A stretch of DNA of 64,000 nt from Arachis hypogaea (lineage: Eukaryota > Streptophyta > Magnoliopsida > Fabales > Fabaceae). The translations under genes were made by a program, and so were the position numbers. Position 1 is the first letter of the stretch. Each line of letters opens with the position of its first letter. Shown here one piece after another: positions 1 through 11,007 of this stretch. The stretch spans positions 1 through 64,000 of the forward strand of contig NW_027255478.1 in assembly GCF_003086295.3 (NCBI RefSeq), written 5' to 3'. The notes below the pieces were generated by a model. The model did not search any database and was not told where the DNA came from. It was given only the letters and a program-made list of their open reading frames with translations.

Positions 1-290
1 TAGCCATAAAACTTCAGTTTTTGCATTCACTAGCTAAGTTTCAGCTCAAATTATTGGCTCCAATGGCAGGAATGGAGATGCTTCTTCCATCAAATTTGGA
101 CGTTGGCTTGTGAATCACCAAGCATTTCCTTGCATTATTATTGTTTTCGGCTGCCATCTCCTTCTCTTGTTCTAATATTCTGAAGTTACCTTTGATTGTT
201 GTAATTTAGCTTCTCTTAATTTTCTCTTCAGAGTCCTTTCAGGTTCTGGATCGATTTCAATAGAGTGCCTTTTTCCTTGTTCCTGCTCAT
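1..290 (-). pseudogene. gag N-terminal fragment of Ty3/gypsy element E (broken)
   Basis: Read on the minus strand from an ATG at 288-290, this is the start of a plant Athila-like gag, the capsid precursor of an LTR retrotransposon. Recognisable pieces are EPERTLKRKLRE, then PTSKFDGRSISIPAIGANNF, which parallels the QANNFELKPQ segment in the gag of element D at about 58.35 kb. The frame shifts soon after the ATG and again further in, and several stops interrupt it, so it is dead. The gene runs off the left edge of the window. It lies downstream of the PBS and LTR at 1691-3418, the expected order for a minus-strand element. The family call rests on motif recognition only. Confidence 0.6.
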
Positions 291-1690
291 ATGAAAGAGA
301 AGAAAACAAGAAAAGAAGAGGAATCCTCTATGTCACAGTATAGAGATTCCTTTATGTTAGTAGAAGAAGAAAGGGAGAAGAGTGAAGAAGAATCCAAACT
401 CAAGGGATAGATTGGGTTCGGATCTTTAGATGAAGAGAGGTGAAGAGAGGTGTTAGTAACTAAATAATTAAATAGAATAAGAAAAGAGATGGAGAATTTC
501 AAAAATTAGAGAGGGAAGAGTAGTTAGTTGGTTTTGAAAAAGATAGGAAACAAACAAAAAGTTAGTTAGTTGATTGAAAAAGATATTAAAATCAAATTTG
601 AAAAAGATAAGAAGATAAGAAGTTAGATAAGATATTTGAAATCAAATTTTGAAAAAGATAAAATTTTTGAAAAAGATATGATAAAAGAAAAAAAGATTAA
701 TTTTTAAATTTAAAATTACTTACTTTACTAACAAGAAACTTCAAGATAAGATTCTAGAACTTAAAGATTGAACCTTTCTTAACAAGAAAGTAACAAACTT
801 CAAATTTTTGAATCAATCACATTAATTATTAGTGAATTTTCGAAAATATGATGTAAAAGATAAGAAAAAGATTTTGAAAATAATTTGAAAAAGATTTTTG
901 AAATTTTCGAAAAATAGGAAAGAATGAAAAAGATATAATTTTGAAAAAGATTTTGAAAGATAAGATTTTTAAAATTGAAATTTTGACTTGACTTGTAAGA
1001 AACAACTAATTTTTAAAATTTTTGACGAAGTCAACCCAAAATTTCGAAAATTTGGAGGGAAATAAGGAAAAGATATTTTTTTTTGATTTTTTGAATATTT
1101 TAATTATGAGAAAGAAAACACAAACATGACCCAAAACATGAAAATTTTGGATCAAAACACAAGATGCATGAAAGAACACTATGAATGTCAAGATGAACAC
1201 CAAGAACACTTTGAAGATCATGATGAACATCAATAACATATTTTGAAAAATTTTTGATGCAAAGAAAACATGCAAGACACCAAACTTAGAAATCTTTAAT
1301 GCATGGACTCTAACAAACGAAAAATGCACATGAAAAACAACAAACAACACAAAACAAGAAAACATCAAGATCAAACAAGAGGACTTATCAAGAACAACTT
1401 GAAGATCATGAAGAATACTATGAATGCATGGGATTTTCGAAAAATGCAAGAAAAATTTTTAAAGCATGCAATTGACACCAAACTTAAAAATTGACTCAAG
1501 ACTCAAACAAGAAACACAAAATATTTTTGATTTTTTATGATTTTATGATTTTTTGGGATTTTATAAAATTTTTTGAAAATAAAGATTGGAAAAACAAAAA
1601 ATAAAAGAAAAATTTTGAAAAAAGATTTTTGAAAAGAAGATTACCTAATCTGAGCAACAAGATGAACCGTCAGTTGTCCATACTCGAACA
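291..1690 (-). other. AT-rich 5' leader of element E, noncoding
   Basis: About 1.4 kb between the gag ATG and the PBS of element E. It is very A/T-rich, with many GAAAAAGAT and TTTTGAAA words on the plus strand. Between about 1130 and 1450 it has imperfect direct repeats of ACACTTTGAAGATCATGA-type words. The motif ACACCAAACTTA occurs at 1277-1288 and 1475-1486. Short open frames here are low-complexity and look fortuitous. Confidence 0.55.
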
Positions 1691-1709
1691 ATCCCCGGCA
1701 ACGGCGCCA
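1691..1709 (-). other. Primer binding site of element E (tRNA-Asp)
   Basis: The minus strand reads TGGCGCCGTTGCCGGGGAT, the complement of the 3' end of plant tRNA-Asp (GUC), including the CCA tail. It lies 6 nt inside the end of the adjoining LTR (spacer AAAACT on the plus strand). This is where minus-strand DNA synthesis is primed in Athila-type Ty3/gypsy elements. It marks the adjoining LTR as the 5' LTR and places the element body to the left. Confidence 0.9.
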
Positions 1710-1715
1710 AAAACT

Positions 1716-3418
1716 TGGTGGACGAAATTGTGATCCTCAAAGTTGGTCTCTTTGTATTCGTGTGAAATCAAAAATACCCCAAAGAGATCATGGTGTGATA
1801 AATTGGGATCTTAATAATCCCTGGTGTGATCATAACTCCGTTCAACTTAACCAGCAAGTGTACTGGGTCATCCAAGTAATACCTTACGTGAGTAAGGGTC
1901 GATCCCACAGAGATTGTTGGTATGAAGCAAGCTATGGTCACCTTGTAAATCTCAGTTAGGCAGATTAAATTGGTTTATGATGAGTTCAAAAATTAATTAA
2001 TAAATAGAAAATAAGAGGGATAGAAATACTTATGTAAATCAATAGTGGAAATTTCAGATAGGCGTATGGAGATGCTGTGCTCCTCTTGAATCTCTACTTT
2101 CTTATTACATTCATCTAATCCTTCTTACTACTTTCCATGGCAAGCTGTATGTAGGGCATCACTGTTGTCAATGGCTACATCCCATCCTCTCAGTGAAAAT
2201 GGTCCTATGCTCTGTCACAGCACGGCTAATCATCTGTCGGTTCTCAATCAGGTTGGAATAGAATCCCTTGATTCTTTTGCGTTTGTCATCACGCCCAGCC
2301 TTAAGGAGTTTGAAGCTCGTCACAGTCATTCAATCCTGGAATCCTACTCGGAATATCATAGACAAGGTTTAGACTTTCTGGATCCTCATGAATGCCGCCA
2401 TCTATCTAACTTATACCACGAAGATTCTGTTGGGGAATCTAAGAGATATGCGCCCGGCCTAAAGTAGAACGGAAGTGGTTGTCAGTCACGCGCGTTCATA
2501 GGTGAGAATGATGATGAGTGTCACGGATCATCACATTCATCAAAGTGTTGTGCAACGTATATCTTGGAATAAGAATAAAAGAGAATTGAATAGAAAGTAA
2601 TAATAATTGTATTGAAACTTGAGGTACAGCAGAGCTCCACACCCTTAATCTATGGTGTGCAGAAACTCCACTGTTGAAAATACATAAGTGAAAGGTTCAG
2701 GCATGGCCGAATGGCCAGCCCCCTGAATGATCAAGAGACTGAATGATCAAAGACTACAAAGTCAAAAGATTAAACTGTCAAAAGATGTCTAATACAATAG
2801 TAACTTATCCTATTTATACTAGACTAGCTACTAGGGTTTACATGAGTAAGTAATTGATGCATAAATCCACTTCCGGGGCCCACTTGGTGTATGCTTGGGC
2901 TGAGCTTGATCTATCCACGAGCTGAGGCTTTTCTTGGAGTTGAACGCCAAGTTATAACGTGTTTTGGGCGTTCAACTCCGGATCATGACGTGTTTCTGGC
3001 GTTTAACTCCAGACAGCAGCATGTACTTGGCGTTCAACACCAAGTTACGTCATCAATTTCTGAATAAAGTATGAACTATTATATATTGCTGAAAAGCTCT
3101 GGATGTCTACTTTCCAACGCCGTTGAGAGCGCGCCAATTGGAGTTCTGTAGCTCCAGAAAATTCATTTCGAGTGCAGGGAGGTCAGATTCCAACAGCATC
3201 AACAGTCCTTTTTGTCAGCCTTTTTCAGAGTTTTGCTCAAGTCCCTCAATTTCAGCCAGAAATTACCTGAAATCACAGAAAAACACACAAACTCATAGTA
3301 AAGTCCAGAAATGTGAATTTAACATAAAAACTAATGAAAACATCCTTAAAAGTAGCTTGAACTTACTAAAAACTACCTAAAAACAATGCCTAAAAGCGTA
3401 TAAATTATCCGCTCATCA
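1716..3418 (-). mobile_element. 5' LTR of minus-strand Ty3/gypsy element E (LTR-1)
   Basis: A complete LTR of about 1.7 kb. On the minus strand it starts TGATGAGCGGATAATTTATA at 3418 and ends ATTTCGTCCACCA at 1716, giving TG...CA termini. Two related LTRs lie at 6773-8533 and 13284-14804, and a near-identical truncated copy at 47066-48465. It contains GGCGTTTAACTCC half-palindromes near 2960-3035 and a minus-strand TATAAATA at 2811-2818. It cuts into the integrase region of copia element C at 3418/3419. The expected 5-bp duplication on this side would be CTAGA; the partner LTR is outside the window. Confidence 0.85.
2811..2818 (-). promoter_or_regulatory. TATA box in LTR-1
   Basis: Minus-strand TATAAATA about 600 nt into the LTR, a plausible U3 promoter for element E. 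LTR-2 keeps the same motif at 7914-7921 and the duplicate LTR keeps it at 47858-47865. LTR-3 has only a degenerate version near 14205. Confidence 0.5.
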
Positions 3419-5216
3419 CTAGACCTTTATTTATGAGAAAACATCTCCCAACCTTGGCTTCGGACATGCTATTTTACATGCCGCAGCACTTATTCGTTTG
3501 TGGCCAACAAGTTACCTTCAGTTTTCTCCTATGCAATTAGCTTTTGGCCAGCAGCCAAATATTTCCCATTTAAGAATATTTGGGTGTGCGATATATGTTC
3601 CCATTGCACCACCTTCTCGCACCAAAATAGGACTCCCATAAAAATTAGAGATATATGTCGGATATGATTCTCCCTCTATAGTGTGGTATCTTGAGATAGA
3701 AACTGGAGATGCATTTAAATTTTGATTTGCAGATTTTCATTTTGATGAATCAGAATTTCCAACATTAACGAGAGAGAATAAGTTTCCTGAAAAGGAACTT
3801 AATTGGAATGCATCATCCTTGATGCATTTAGATCTTCGACCAGGGCAATGTGAACTAGAAATTCAAAAGATTATACATTTGTAAAGAATAGAAAATAAAT
3901 TGTCTGATGTATTTTTCAATACAAAGAGGATAACCAAATCTTAAATACCAGCGGAAAATGCCCCAATTCGAGTTGATGTCCCAGTTAGACAAGTGGCCAC
4001 TGAAACAAATTCACGCCAGAAGTGTAGTAGACCTGTCGGTTCTAAAGACAAAAATTCTCAAAAATGAAAATAGGTAAATACTATTCCTGTTGAAAAGACA
4101 TAGTAAAGACACCTACAGTTGTCCAACATTCTGATATAGTTTTAACGCCAAAAGACGTTCAGGTTCCTGAAAATTCTGAAAATGATGAAATCTCAATAAA
4201 TTATGTCTTTACAAGAGAAAAAAAAGGTACTGAAATAAGACAATTGTCAATGAAATATTTGCATATAATGTGGCATTAAATATCATGCATGAAAGTAAGG
4301 ATCTTGAGCCAAGAACAGTCGAGGAATGTCAAGAAAGGAATGATTGGCCAAAATGGGAAGAAGCTATCAAGGCTGAGTTAGACTCACTTGTAAAACGTGA
4401 AGTCTTTGGACTTGTAGTCCGTACACTAGAAAATGTAAAACCTGTTGGATACAGATTGGTATTTGTGAGAAAACAAAATGAGAAAAATGAAGTTGTACGC
4501 TACAAAGCTCGACTTGTGGTACAAGGGTTTTCACAAATGCCTGGTATAGATTATGAAGAAATATATTCCCCTGTAGTGGATGCAATAACATTGCGTTATT
4601 TGGTCACTTTATCCGCATACCATAAACTACATATGCATTTGATGGATGTGGTGACAACCTACTTATATGGATCATTAGATCATGATATCTATATAAAAGT
4701 CCCTGAAGGATTAAAGATATCTAAATCATCCAATAAATATTCACAGGGATTATACTCAGTCAAATTACAAAGATCTTTATATGGTCTAAAGCAATCTGGA
4801 CGAATGTGGTATAATCGTTTTACTGAGTATCTGGCCAAAACGAATTTAAGAATGATGATATCTGTCGATGCATTTTCAAAAAGAAATTTGCATTTGGATT
4901 CATTATAATTGCTGTGCACGTTGATGATTTAAATATCTTTGGAACTCCTGAAAAGATTCCAGTAATTACAAAAACTCTAAAAGAAGAGTTTGAGATGAAA
5001 GCTCTCGGAAAGACAAAATTTTGTCTCGGCCTGCAGATTGAGCATACAAAAAATGGGATATTTATTCATCAAATAACATACACAGAAAAGATCTTGAAGA
5101 GATTTTATATGGATAAGTCACATCCATTAAGTAACCCAATAATCGTAAGATCTTTTAATGTGGAAAAATATCAATTCCGTCCTAAGGAAGAAAATGAAGA
5201 TATTCTTGGTTCTGAA
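3419..5216 (+). pseudogene. Ty1/copia element C, integrase C-terminus and reverse transcriptase (left part)
   Basis: Left remnant of a copia polyprotein. The integrase end is recognisable at about 3445-3720 (GHAILHAAALIR, FSPMQLAFGQQPNISHL, IFGCAIYVP), with in-frame stops after it. The reverse transcriptase begins near 4270. It shows KARLVVQGFSQMPGIDYEE, MDVVTTYLYGSLDHDIYIKV, SLYGLKQSGRMWYNRF and the catalytic VHVDDLNIFG at about 4911-4940. In this copy the frame breaks near 4840, where a run has four A residues; the duplicate at 49.3 kb has five and stays open. The 5' end is lost at LTR-1, and element B interrupts the RT at 5216. Its continuation is at 12395-13283. Confidence 0.85.
5212..5216. 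repeat. Target site duplication of element B, left (CTGAA)
   Basis: CTGAA lies just before the left LTR terminus TGATGCACC and again just after the right LTR at 12395-12399. This is the 5-bp duplication made on integration. It shows that B landed inside the copia RT gene, and the LTR's own first bases (TGA) give an immediate in-frame stop. Confidence 0.9.
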
Positions 5217-6737
5217 TGATGCACCACTATTTTGTGGTACATTTTGTGCTTAATTTAGGTGGATTTTATCCATTTTTCCCACATTTATTCAAAGAAATAG
5301 CATGATTTCATAATTTTCTCCTAAATTGTGCTTAAGTGTAAAAACATACTTTTTAGGCCCTTAAATTGTTAATTTTGATTCACCTTTGATACCACTAGAT
5401 GCCTTGATGTGTTTGCTAGTGATTTCAGGATGAAAAGGCTAGGAATGGATCAAAGGAGTGAACAGAAAAGCATGCAAAAAGGAGAAATCATGGAAAATCA
5501 AGGATTTGTGATGCATTCACCGACGCGCACGCGCAACAGATGCACACGCTTGGATGGGAGGTCGCATGGCGATGCGTATGCGTACATGACGCGTACGCAT
5601 GGATAGAAAAAATGCTAAGCGACGCGTACGCGTGACCTACGCGTACCCGTCGGTTCTCGCTTTTGACCGACTTAAAGTGAATCCGCTGGGGGCGATTTCT
5701 GGGCTTCCCAGGCCAAATCTAACTCACTTCTGAAGCTATTAAACCCAAGGATTGAAGGAGGATTGGGAGAGAGTGACCAAGTAGTCATAGTTTATTTTGG
5801 ATCATGTTTTTAGTTAGTTTCTAGAGAGAGAATCTCTCTCTTCTCTCTAGAATTAGGATTAGGATTAGGTTTAATTCTTCTCTAGATCTAGGTTTAATTC
5901 ATGTCTTCACCTACTTCTCCTTTTCAATTTCTTGTTGTCACCTCTTGTTCTTTTATTCGTTTGTTGTGATCTCCCTTATTTTGTATAATTTTTTGTTGAT
6001 ACACTCTTGTTTCTTTTATTTCTTTCAATGCAATTTGAGGTAATTCATGTTAATTGTGCCTTCTTTGATTGTTGTTGTTAATTCTTTGCAATTAGTAGTT
6101 GTTAGATTTCATTCTTGTTGTCATTTTACTATGCTTTCCTTTTATGCCTTCCAAGTATTTGACAAAATGCTTGGAAGGAAGCTAGAGTAGAATTTTCTCC
6201 TCTTGGCTTGGGTTGAGTAATTGGTGACTCTTGAGTTGTCAAAGTCTCTTGTTGATTGACAATTAAAAGTTGCTAATTGATTTGAATTCCACTAAAGCTA
6301 GTCTTTCCTTAGGAGTTGAATAGGACTTGAGAAATCAAATTGATATATCCACCTGACTTTTCTTCATAGTTAGAGGTTGACTAAGTGGGAGCAATGAACA
6401 ATTCTTATCACAATTGATGATGATAATGAGGATAGGACTTCCAATTCTCATTCCTTGCCAAGAGCTCTCTTAGTTATTAGTTTAATTCTTGCAATTTACT
6501 TTTCTTGTCCTTAATCCAAAATCCCAAAATATACATCTTATAACCAATAACAAGAACACTTCCCTACAATTTCTTTGAGAGATGACCCGAAGTTTGAATA
6601 CTTCGTTATTATTTTTTGGGGTTTGTTACTTGTGACAACCAAATTTTTGTATGAGAGGATTATTTGTTGGTTTAGAAACTATACTTGCAACGAGAATTTA
6701 TTTGTGAAATTATATACTATCAACAATCTATTCATCA
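5217..6737 (+). mobile_element. 5' LTR of non-autonomous element B
   Basis: LTR of 1,521 bp starting TGATGCACCACTATTTTGTG and ending ATCTATTCATCA. Its partner is at 11008-12394. The 3' LTR is shorter by 134 bp overall, mainly through a deletion in a CpG-rich stretch (5518-5665 here) and another near 6370-6470. The CpG-rich stretch, with repeated ACGCGTACGCGT-like words, stands out in an otherwise T-rich LTR. Confidence 0.88.
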
Positions 6738-6740
6738 AAA

Positions 6741-6758
6741 TGGCACCGTTACCGGTGA
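6741..6758 (+). other. Primer binding site of element B (tRNA-Asp-like)
   Basis: TGGCACCGTTACCGGTGA lies 3 nt after the LTR end. Against the tRNA-Asp complement TGGCGCCGTTGCCGGGGA it has three mismatches. This marks 5217-6737 as the 5' LTR and the element as plus-strand. Confidence 0.75.
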
Positions 6759-6772
6759 ATTACAAATGTGCC

Positions 6773-8533
6773 TGGTGCACGGAATTGTGATCACACTTTT
6801 CACAATTCCGGTACAACTAACCAGCAAGTACACTGGGTCGTCCAAGTAATAAAACCTTACGCGAGTAAGGGTCGATCCCACGGAGATTGCCGGCTTGAAG
6901 CAAGCTATGGTCATCCTGTAAATCTTAGTCAGGCGGGTTCAATTGGTTATGAGTTTTGATAATTGAAAGATAAATAAAACATAAATTAAAATAAAGATAC
7001 TTATGTAATTCATTGGTGGGAATTTCAGATAAGCGTTTGGAGATGCTTTGTTGCTTCTAAACCTCTGCTTTCCTATTGTCTTCATCCAATCATGCGTGCT
7101 TCCTTCCATGGCAAGCTGTATGTTGGTGGATCACCATTGTCAATGGCTACCATCCGTCCTCTCAGTGAAAATGGTCCAGGTATGGTTTCTGTATGGCTAA
7201 TCAACTGTCGGATCTCTCGTCTCGGATGAAAAATACCAGGTACAGCTACCGCACGGCAAATCATCTGTTGGTTCTCACTTGTGTCAGAATAGGATCTCTT
7301 TATCCTTTTGCACACTATCACTACGCCCAACATTTGTGAGTTTGAAGCTTGTCATGATCATCCCGTCCCAGATCCTACTCGGAATACCATAAACAAGGTT
7401 TAGACTTTCCGGATCTTGGGAATGCTGCCAATTGGTTCTAGCCTCTACCATGAAGGTTCTAATCTCACGGATTCGAATGCTCTATTGTCAGGAGAGGCAA
7501 GTCAAATCTATGGATTAGAGACCCAAGAAACTATACTCCGGCTGTCGCCCAATGACTACGTTGAACATCATGTAGACCACTTGTAGTTGTCAGGCACGCA
7601 GATTTTGGCTAAGCGAGTAACGAAGATAGTGGGTGATTGTCACGGGTCACCCCTTCATTCTGACATAACTAAATTAAGTTTGAGAGTATATCTTGGAGAA
7701 GAAGTAAGCGTGAATTGAAAGAGAAAGAATAGTACTTGCATTAATTCATGAAGAACAGCAGAGCTCCGCACCTTAATCTATGAGGTGTAGAAACTCCACC
7801 GTTGGAAAATACATAAGAGAAAAAGGTCTAGGCATGGCCGAATGTCCAACCTCCCAAATATGAAAAATGGCATAAAAGTTGATCCAAAGATGAAATACAA
7901 TAGTAAGAAGTACTATTTATACTAAACTAGTTACTATGAATTACAGAAAATAAGTAACTAAGTGTAGATAGTGCAAAGATCCACTTCCAGCGCCCACTTG
8001 GTGTGTGCTTGGGCTGAGCATTGAGCTTTACACGTGCATAGGCCTTTTCGGGAGTTAAACGCCAGCTTGGATGCCAGTTTAGGCGTTTAACTCCCGTTCT
8101 GGTGCCAGTTCCGGTGTTTTACGCCAGAAAAGGGTCTCTAGTGGGCGTTTTAACGTCAGTTTGGGCCATTAAATCTCGGGCAAAGTATGAACTATTAAAC
8201 ATTGCTGGAAAGCCCAGGATGTTAGCTTTCTATCCTAATTGAGAACGCGCCAATTGGACTTCTGTAGCTCCAGAAAAACGCATTTGAGTATAGGGAGGTC
8301 AGAATCCAACAGCATTTGCAGTCCTTTCTCAGCCTCTGAATCAGATTTTTGCTCAGGTCCCTCAACTTCAATCAGAAAATACTTGAAATTATAGAAAAAC
8401 ACACAAACTCATAGTAAAGTCCAGAAATGTGATTTTTGCATAAAAACTAATAAAAATATAATAAAAAGTAACTAAAACATACTAAAACTACCTAAAAACA
8501 ATGCCAAAAAGCATATAAATTATCCGCTCATCA
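6773..8533 (-). mobile_element. Solo LTR of the E/A family inside element B (LTR-2)
   Basis: A 1,761-bp LTR on the minus strand, starting TGATGAGCGGATAATTTATA at 8533 and ending TTCCGTGCACCA at 6773. No PBS, internal region or partner LTR adjoins it. The flanks are GTGCC on the left and GTTCC on the right, a 4-of-5 match to a target duplication. This fits a full element reduced to a solo LTR by recombination between its LTRs. It interrupts the leader of B just after the PBS. A minus-strand TATAAATA lies at 7914-7921. Confidence 0.82.
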
Positions 8534-8672
8534 GTTCCCTTGTTATCGGTTATTGTATATATGTGAATATTGTGAATATGTTTGTCTTTGGTTTCTTTGT
8601 TAGCTCTTGCTAGTTTTAGGATTTGATATTTTTGTTTCTTATTAGTTCTTGTTTTTATTTTCTATTTTCACT

Positions 8673-9467
8673 ATGAATTCTCACCCCTTTGGCTATGAGT
8701 TTGGTTACAATTGTGTTGTAGGAAATGTGAATATTAACGACAACATGTGTCAAGGATGGAACCAAGGATGGGAGAAGCCTCAAGGACTTGATCACTCTTC
8801 GTGGCAACAACCTTCGGTTTTCTATAGGTATAATTCCCATCCTAATGCATTTCGATTCGATGGCTATGGTGAATTTCTTTGCGACAATCAACAACCACCA
8901 CCATATGCCTATGAACCTCATCCTCAACATGATCCTCATCCATACTCATAAGCCCCTTTTTACTAAATACCTACCTATGACTCATATCCATCATATGACC
9001 AATCACCCCTACCTCATCCTTGTGACCATTATGAGCGAAAACCTTTAGAACCACCACAATCCCATAATGATTACTATCAAGAATCACCTCAATACACCTC
9101 ACCACCATATTTCCATCAAGAAGAACCATCTTCCTATTATGAACCATTTCTCCAAAATAATGAACCTTCCTATCCACCCCAAGCCCCAATGGATGACCCT
9201 CTCACCCTATTCTTTCAAAGGCAAGAAGACATGAAAAGGGAGGTACTAGAATTTATGGCCACCTTGACCAAGGTAGTGGACGCCTCAATCTCTCAGTACT
9301 CATGCACTCAAGGCAACCCTATGGCCACATGTGAAGGATCAAAAGAAGAGCATAGCGCTTTATTTTGTCTTAGTTTAGTACTTGCACTTTCGTTTTGGAT
9401 TATTGTATTGGTATTTTGGATACTTTTAGTTTATTGCATTTTGTACCTTTGGTTGTGTATATTTTGA
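8673..9467 (+). pseudogene. Pro/Tyr/His-rich gag-like relic of element B
   Basis: One reading frame from the ATG at 8673 (MNSHPFGYEFGYN) runs to 9467 but is interrupted by stops near 8951 and 8966. The translated product is rich in Pro, Tyr, His and Gln (for example YEPHPQHDPHPYS and QSPLPHPCDHYE). It ends in a segment with MDDPLTLFFQRQEDMKREVL and a hydrophobic tail. I see no protease, RT or integrase motif. It is the only coding-like segment in B, which fits a non-autonomous element that depends on enzymes of a relative. The same open segments persist in the duplicate at 53722-54516. I cannot assign a function. Confidence 0.5.
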
Positions 9468-10969
9468 GATTTTTAGTTTGATTTACATTTTTAGTTGATA
9501 GCATATATATGTAGCATTTTAGTCTATTAGTTGTGATTGGAAAAACATGGATTACTAAGTTTAGTTTAATCCTTTTGCTTATGAGATTTGGTTTGATTGA
9601 AAAAGGAATTAAACTAAGAATTTTTTACCTTTCTCAATCACAATATTGTATTTAGGAAATAAGCTTTGTCAAAATATTGAGATTTTCCAAGAAATTTACT
9701 TATAGGGCCCCAATTGATTTGAGTAAATATTTTTCATTCAAACTTGCTTGACTTATATCTTGTGGAACATGTTTTGAGCTAAGAACACAAGCTTGTGAGT
9801 TTTGAGCCTAATAATGTGGTTACATCTTATAACCACTTATTTTCCTTCTTGTGTGCATTATTCTCTTTCTATGATTGTGATCATGGATTTGTTTGAATCT
9901 ATATGTCCATTATTCCTTGTATATTTGCATTTAAATGATTGAGGCCATTGTTCATTTAGCTCACTTACCCAAATAGCCTACCTTTCATCAACCATTGTTA
10001 GCCAATTTTGAGCTTATTTTAATCCCCTTTGTTCTCAATATTAGCACATTACAAGCCTTAAAACGAAAAACAATAATTCTTCTTTATTTAGATCTTTGAT
10101 TAGCTAAGGCTAGTGAGTGTGTGCATCATTCAAGTGTGGAAAAACTTGGGACATTGGTTGGGAAAAGGTGTGTGTTGTATTTTTTGTTGAAAATATTGGG
10201 AATTGAGTACATACTCATGTGTTAATTAAATATAAAACCATATGCATTAATGCTTTTGTGTATATATATCAAAAGAAAAAAAAGTAATAGAAAGAAAAGA
10301 AAAAAGAAAATAAAAGTAATAAGAAGGGGACAAAATGCTCCAAAGTAAAGTTCAATAAAGTCAATGCATATGAGTTGTGATCAAGAAGAGAATGCATGAG
10401 TGTGTGAAAAAGTGAACAATAGGTAGTTAGGTTAGCTTTGAAATTGTATAGGTTGTCGAATAGGCTAAGTGGGAAGTTTAAGTTGATCAAAGATTCAAAT
10501 CTCAAGCTCACTTGACCATATGCATCCTACCTTGACCCTAGCCCCATTACAACCTAAGAAAAGACCTCATGATATATGTATGCATGCATTGAATAATTGT
10601 TGATTGTTAGATGAAAATAAATCTTGGAAAGCATAATTAGAGGAGGATTGAGTGATCAACCCTATACACTTGAGCGACTAGAGCAGATACACATCCGGTG
10701 AGGGTTTGATACTCAAATACATGTTTTCACTATGATCATATTTTCTTGCAAGTTTCTTTAATCATTAATAACTCAATTCAATTGTGGTTTGGCTTGGTTG
10801 TTAATACCCTTAGCCTTATGCTTATATTAGTTTTCTTAGGAATTGATTTATTTTGACCAAGTACTTGCATCCATTTAGGTACTTGCATTCAGATAATTGC
10901 ATGTAAGTAGATTGCATATAGTTTAGTTGCAATGAATAAATGGTGATACCTTTCGTCTTCTTCTTGGTT
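9468..10969 (+). other. Noncoding 3' part of element B
   Basis: About 1.5 kb of T-rich sequence without a credible ORF. It has A/G-rich runs at 10268-10330. It leads into a hairpin, a polypurine tract and the 3' LTR. In place of pol there is only this spacer, so the element resembles a LARD-type non-autonomous retrotransposon. Confidence 0.55.
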
Positions 10970-11007
10970 AAGCATGAGGACATGCTTGGTTTAAGTGTGG
11001 GGAGATA
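10970..11007 (+). promoter_or_regulatory. Hairpin plus polypurine tract before the 3' LTR of B
   Basis: AAGCATG / AGGA / CATGCTT forms a perfect 7-bp stem with a 4-nt loop at 10970-10987. It is followed by GGTTTAAGTGTGGGGAGATA, ending at 11007, directly before the LTR start TGATGCACC. The purine-rich end is the expected primer for plus-strand DNA synthesis. A similar hairpin and motif pair borders the 3' LTR of element A. Confidence 0.6.

Noticed and set aside
1006..1449. 147-codon minus-strand frame in the leader of element E
   Set aside because: Low-complexity Phe/Val/His/Lys-rich translation of an AT-rich region with imperfect repeats; also lies in the leader before gag.
2165..2467. 100-codon frame inside LTR-1, repeated at 47212-47514
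   Set aside because: It lies on the antisense strand of an LTR, and its duplication is explained by the 8.4 kb repeat, not by coding selection.
6575..7333. Several 60-85 codon frames in the B leader and LTR-2 (and copies near 51.6-52.4 kb)
   Set aside because: They cross LTR borders and lack any protein motif.
9189..9467. Hydrophobic C-terminal segment in the B relic as a membrane protein gene
   Set aside because: The hydrophobic residues come from T-rich noncoding sequence read through after the relic; no separate start or conservation is apparent.
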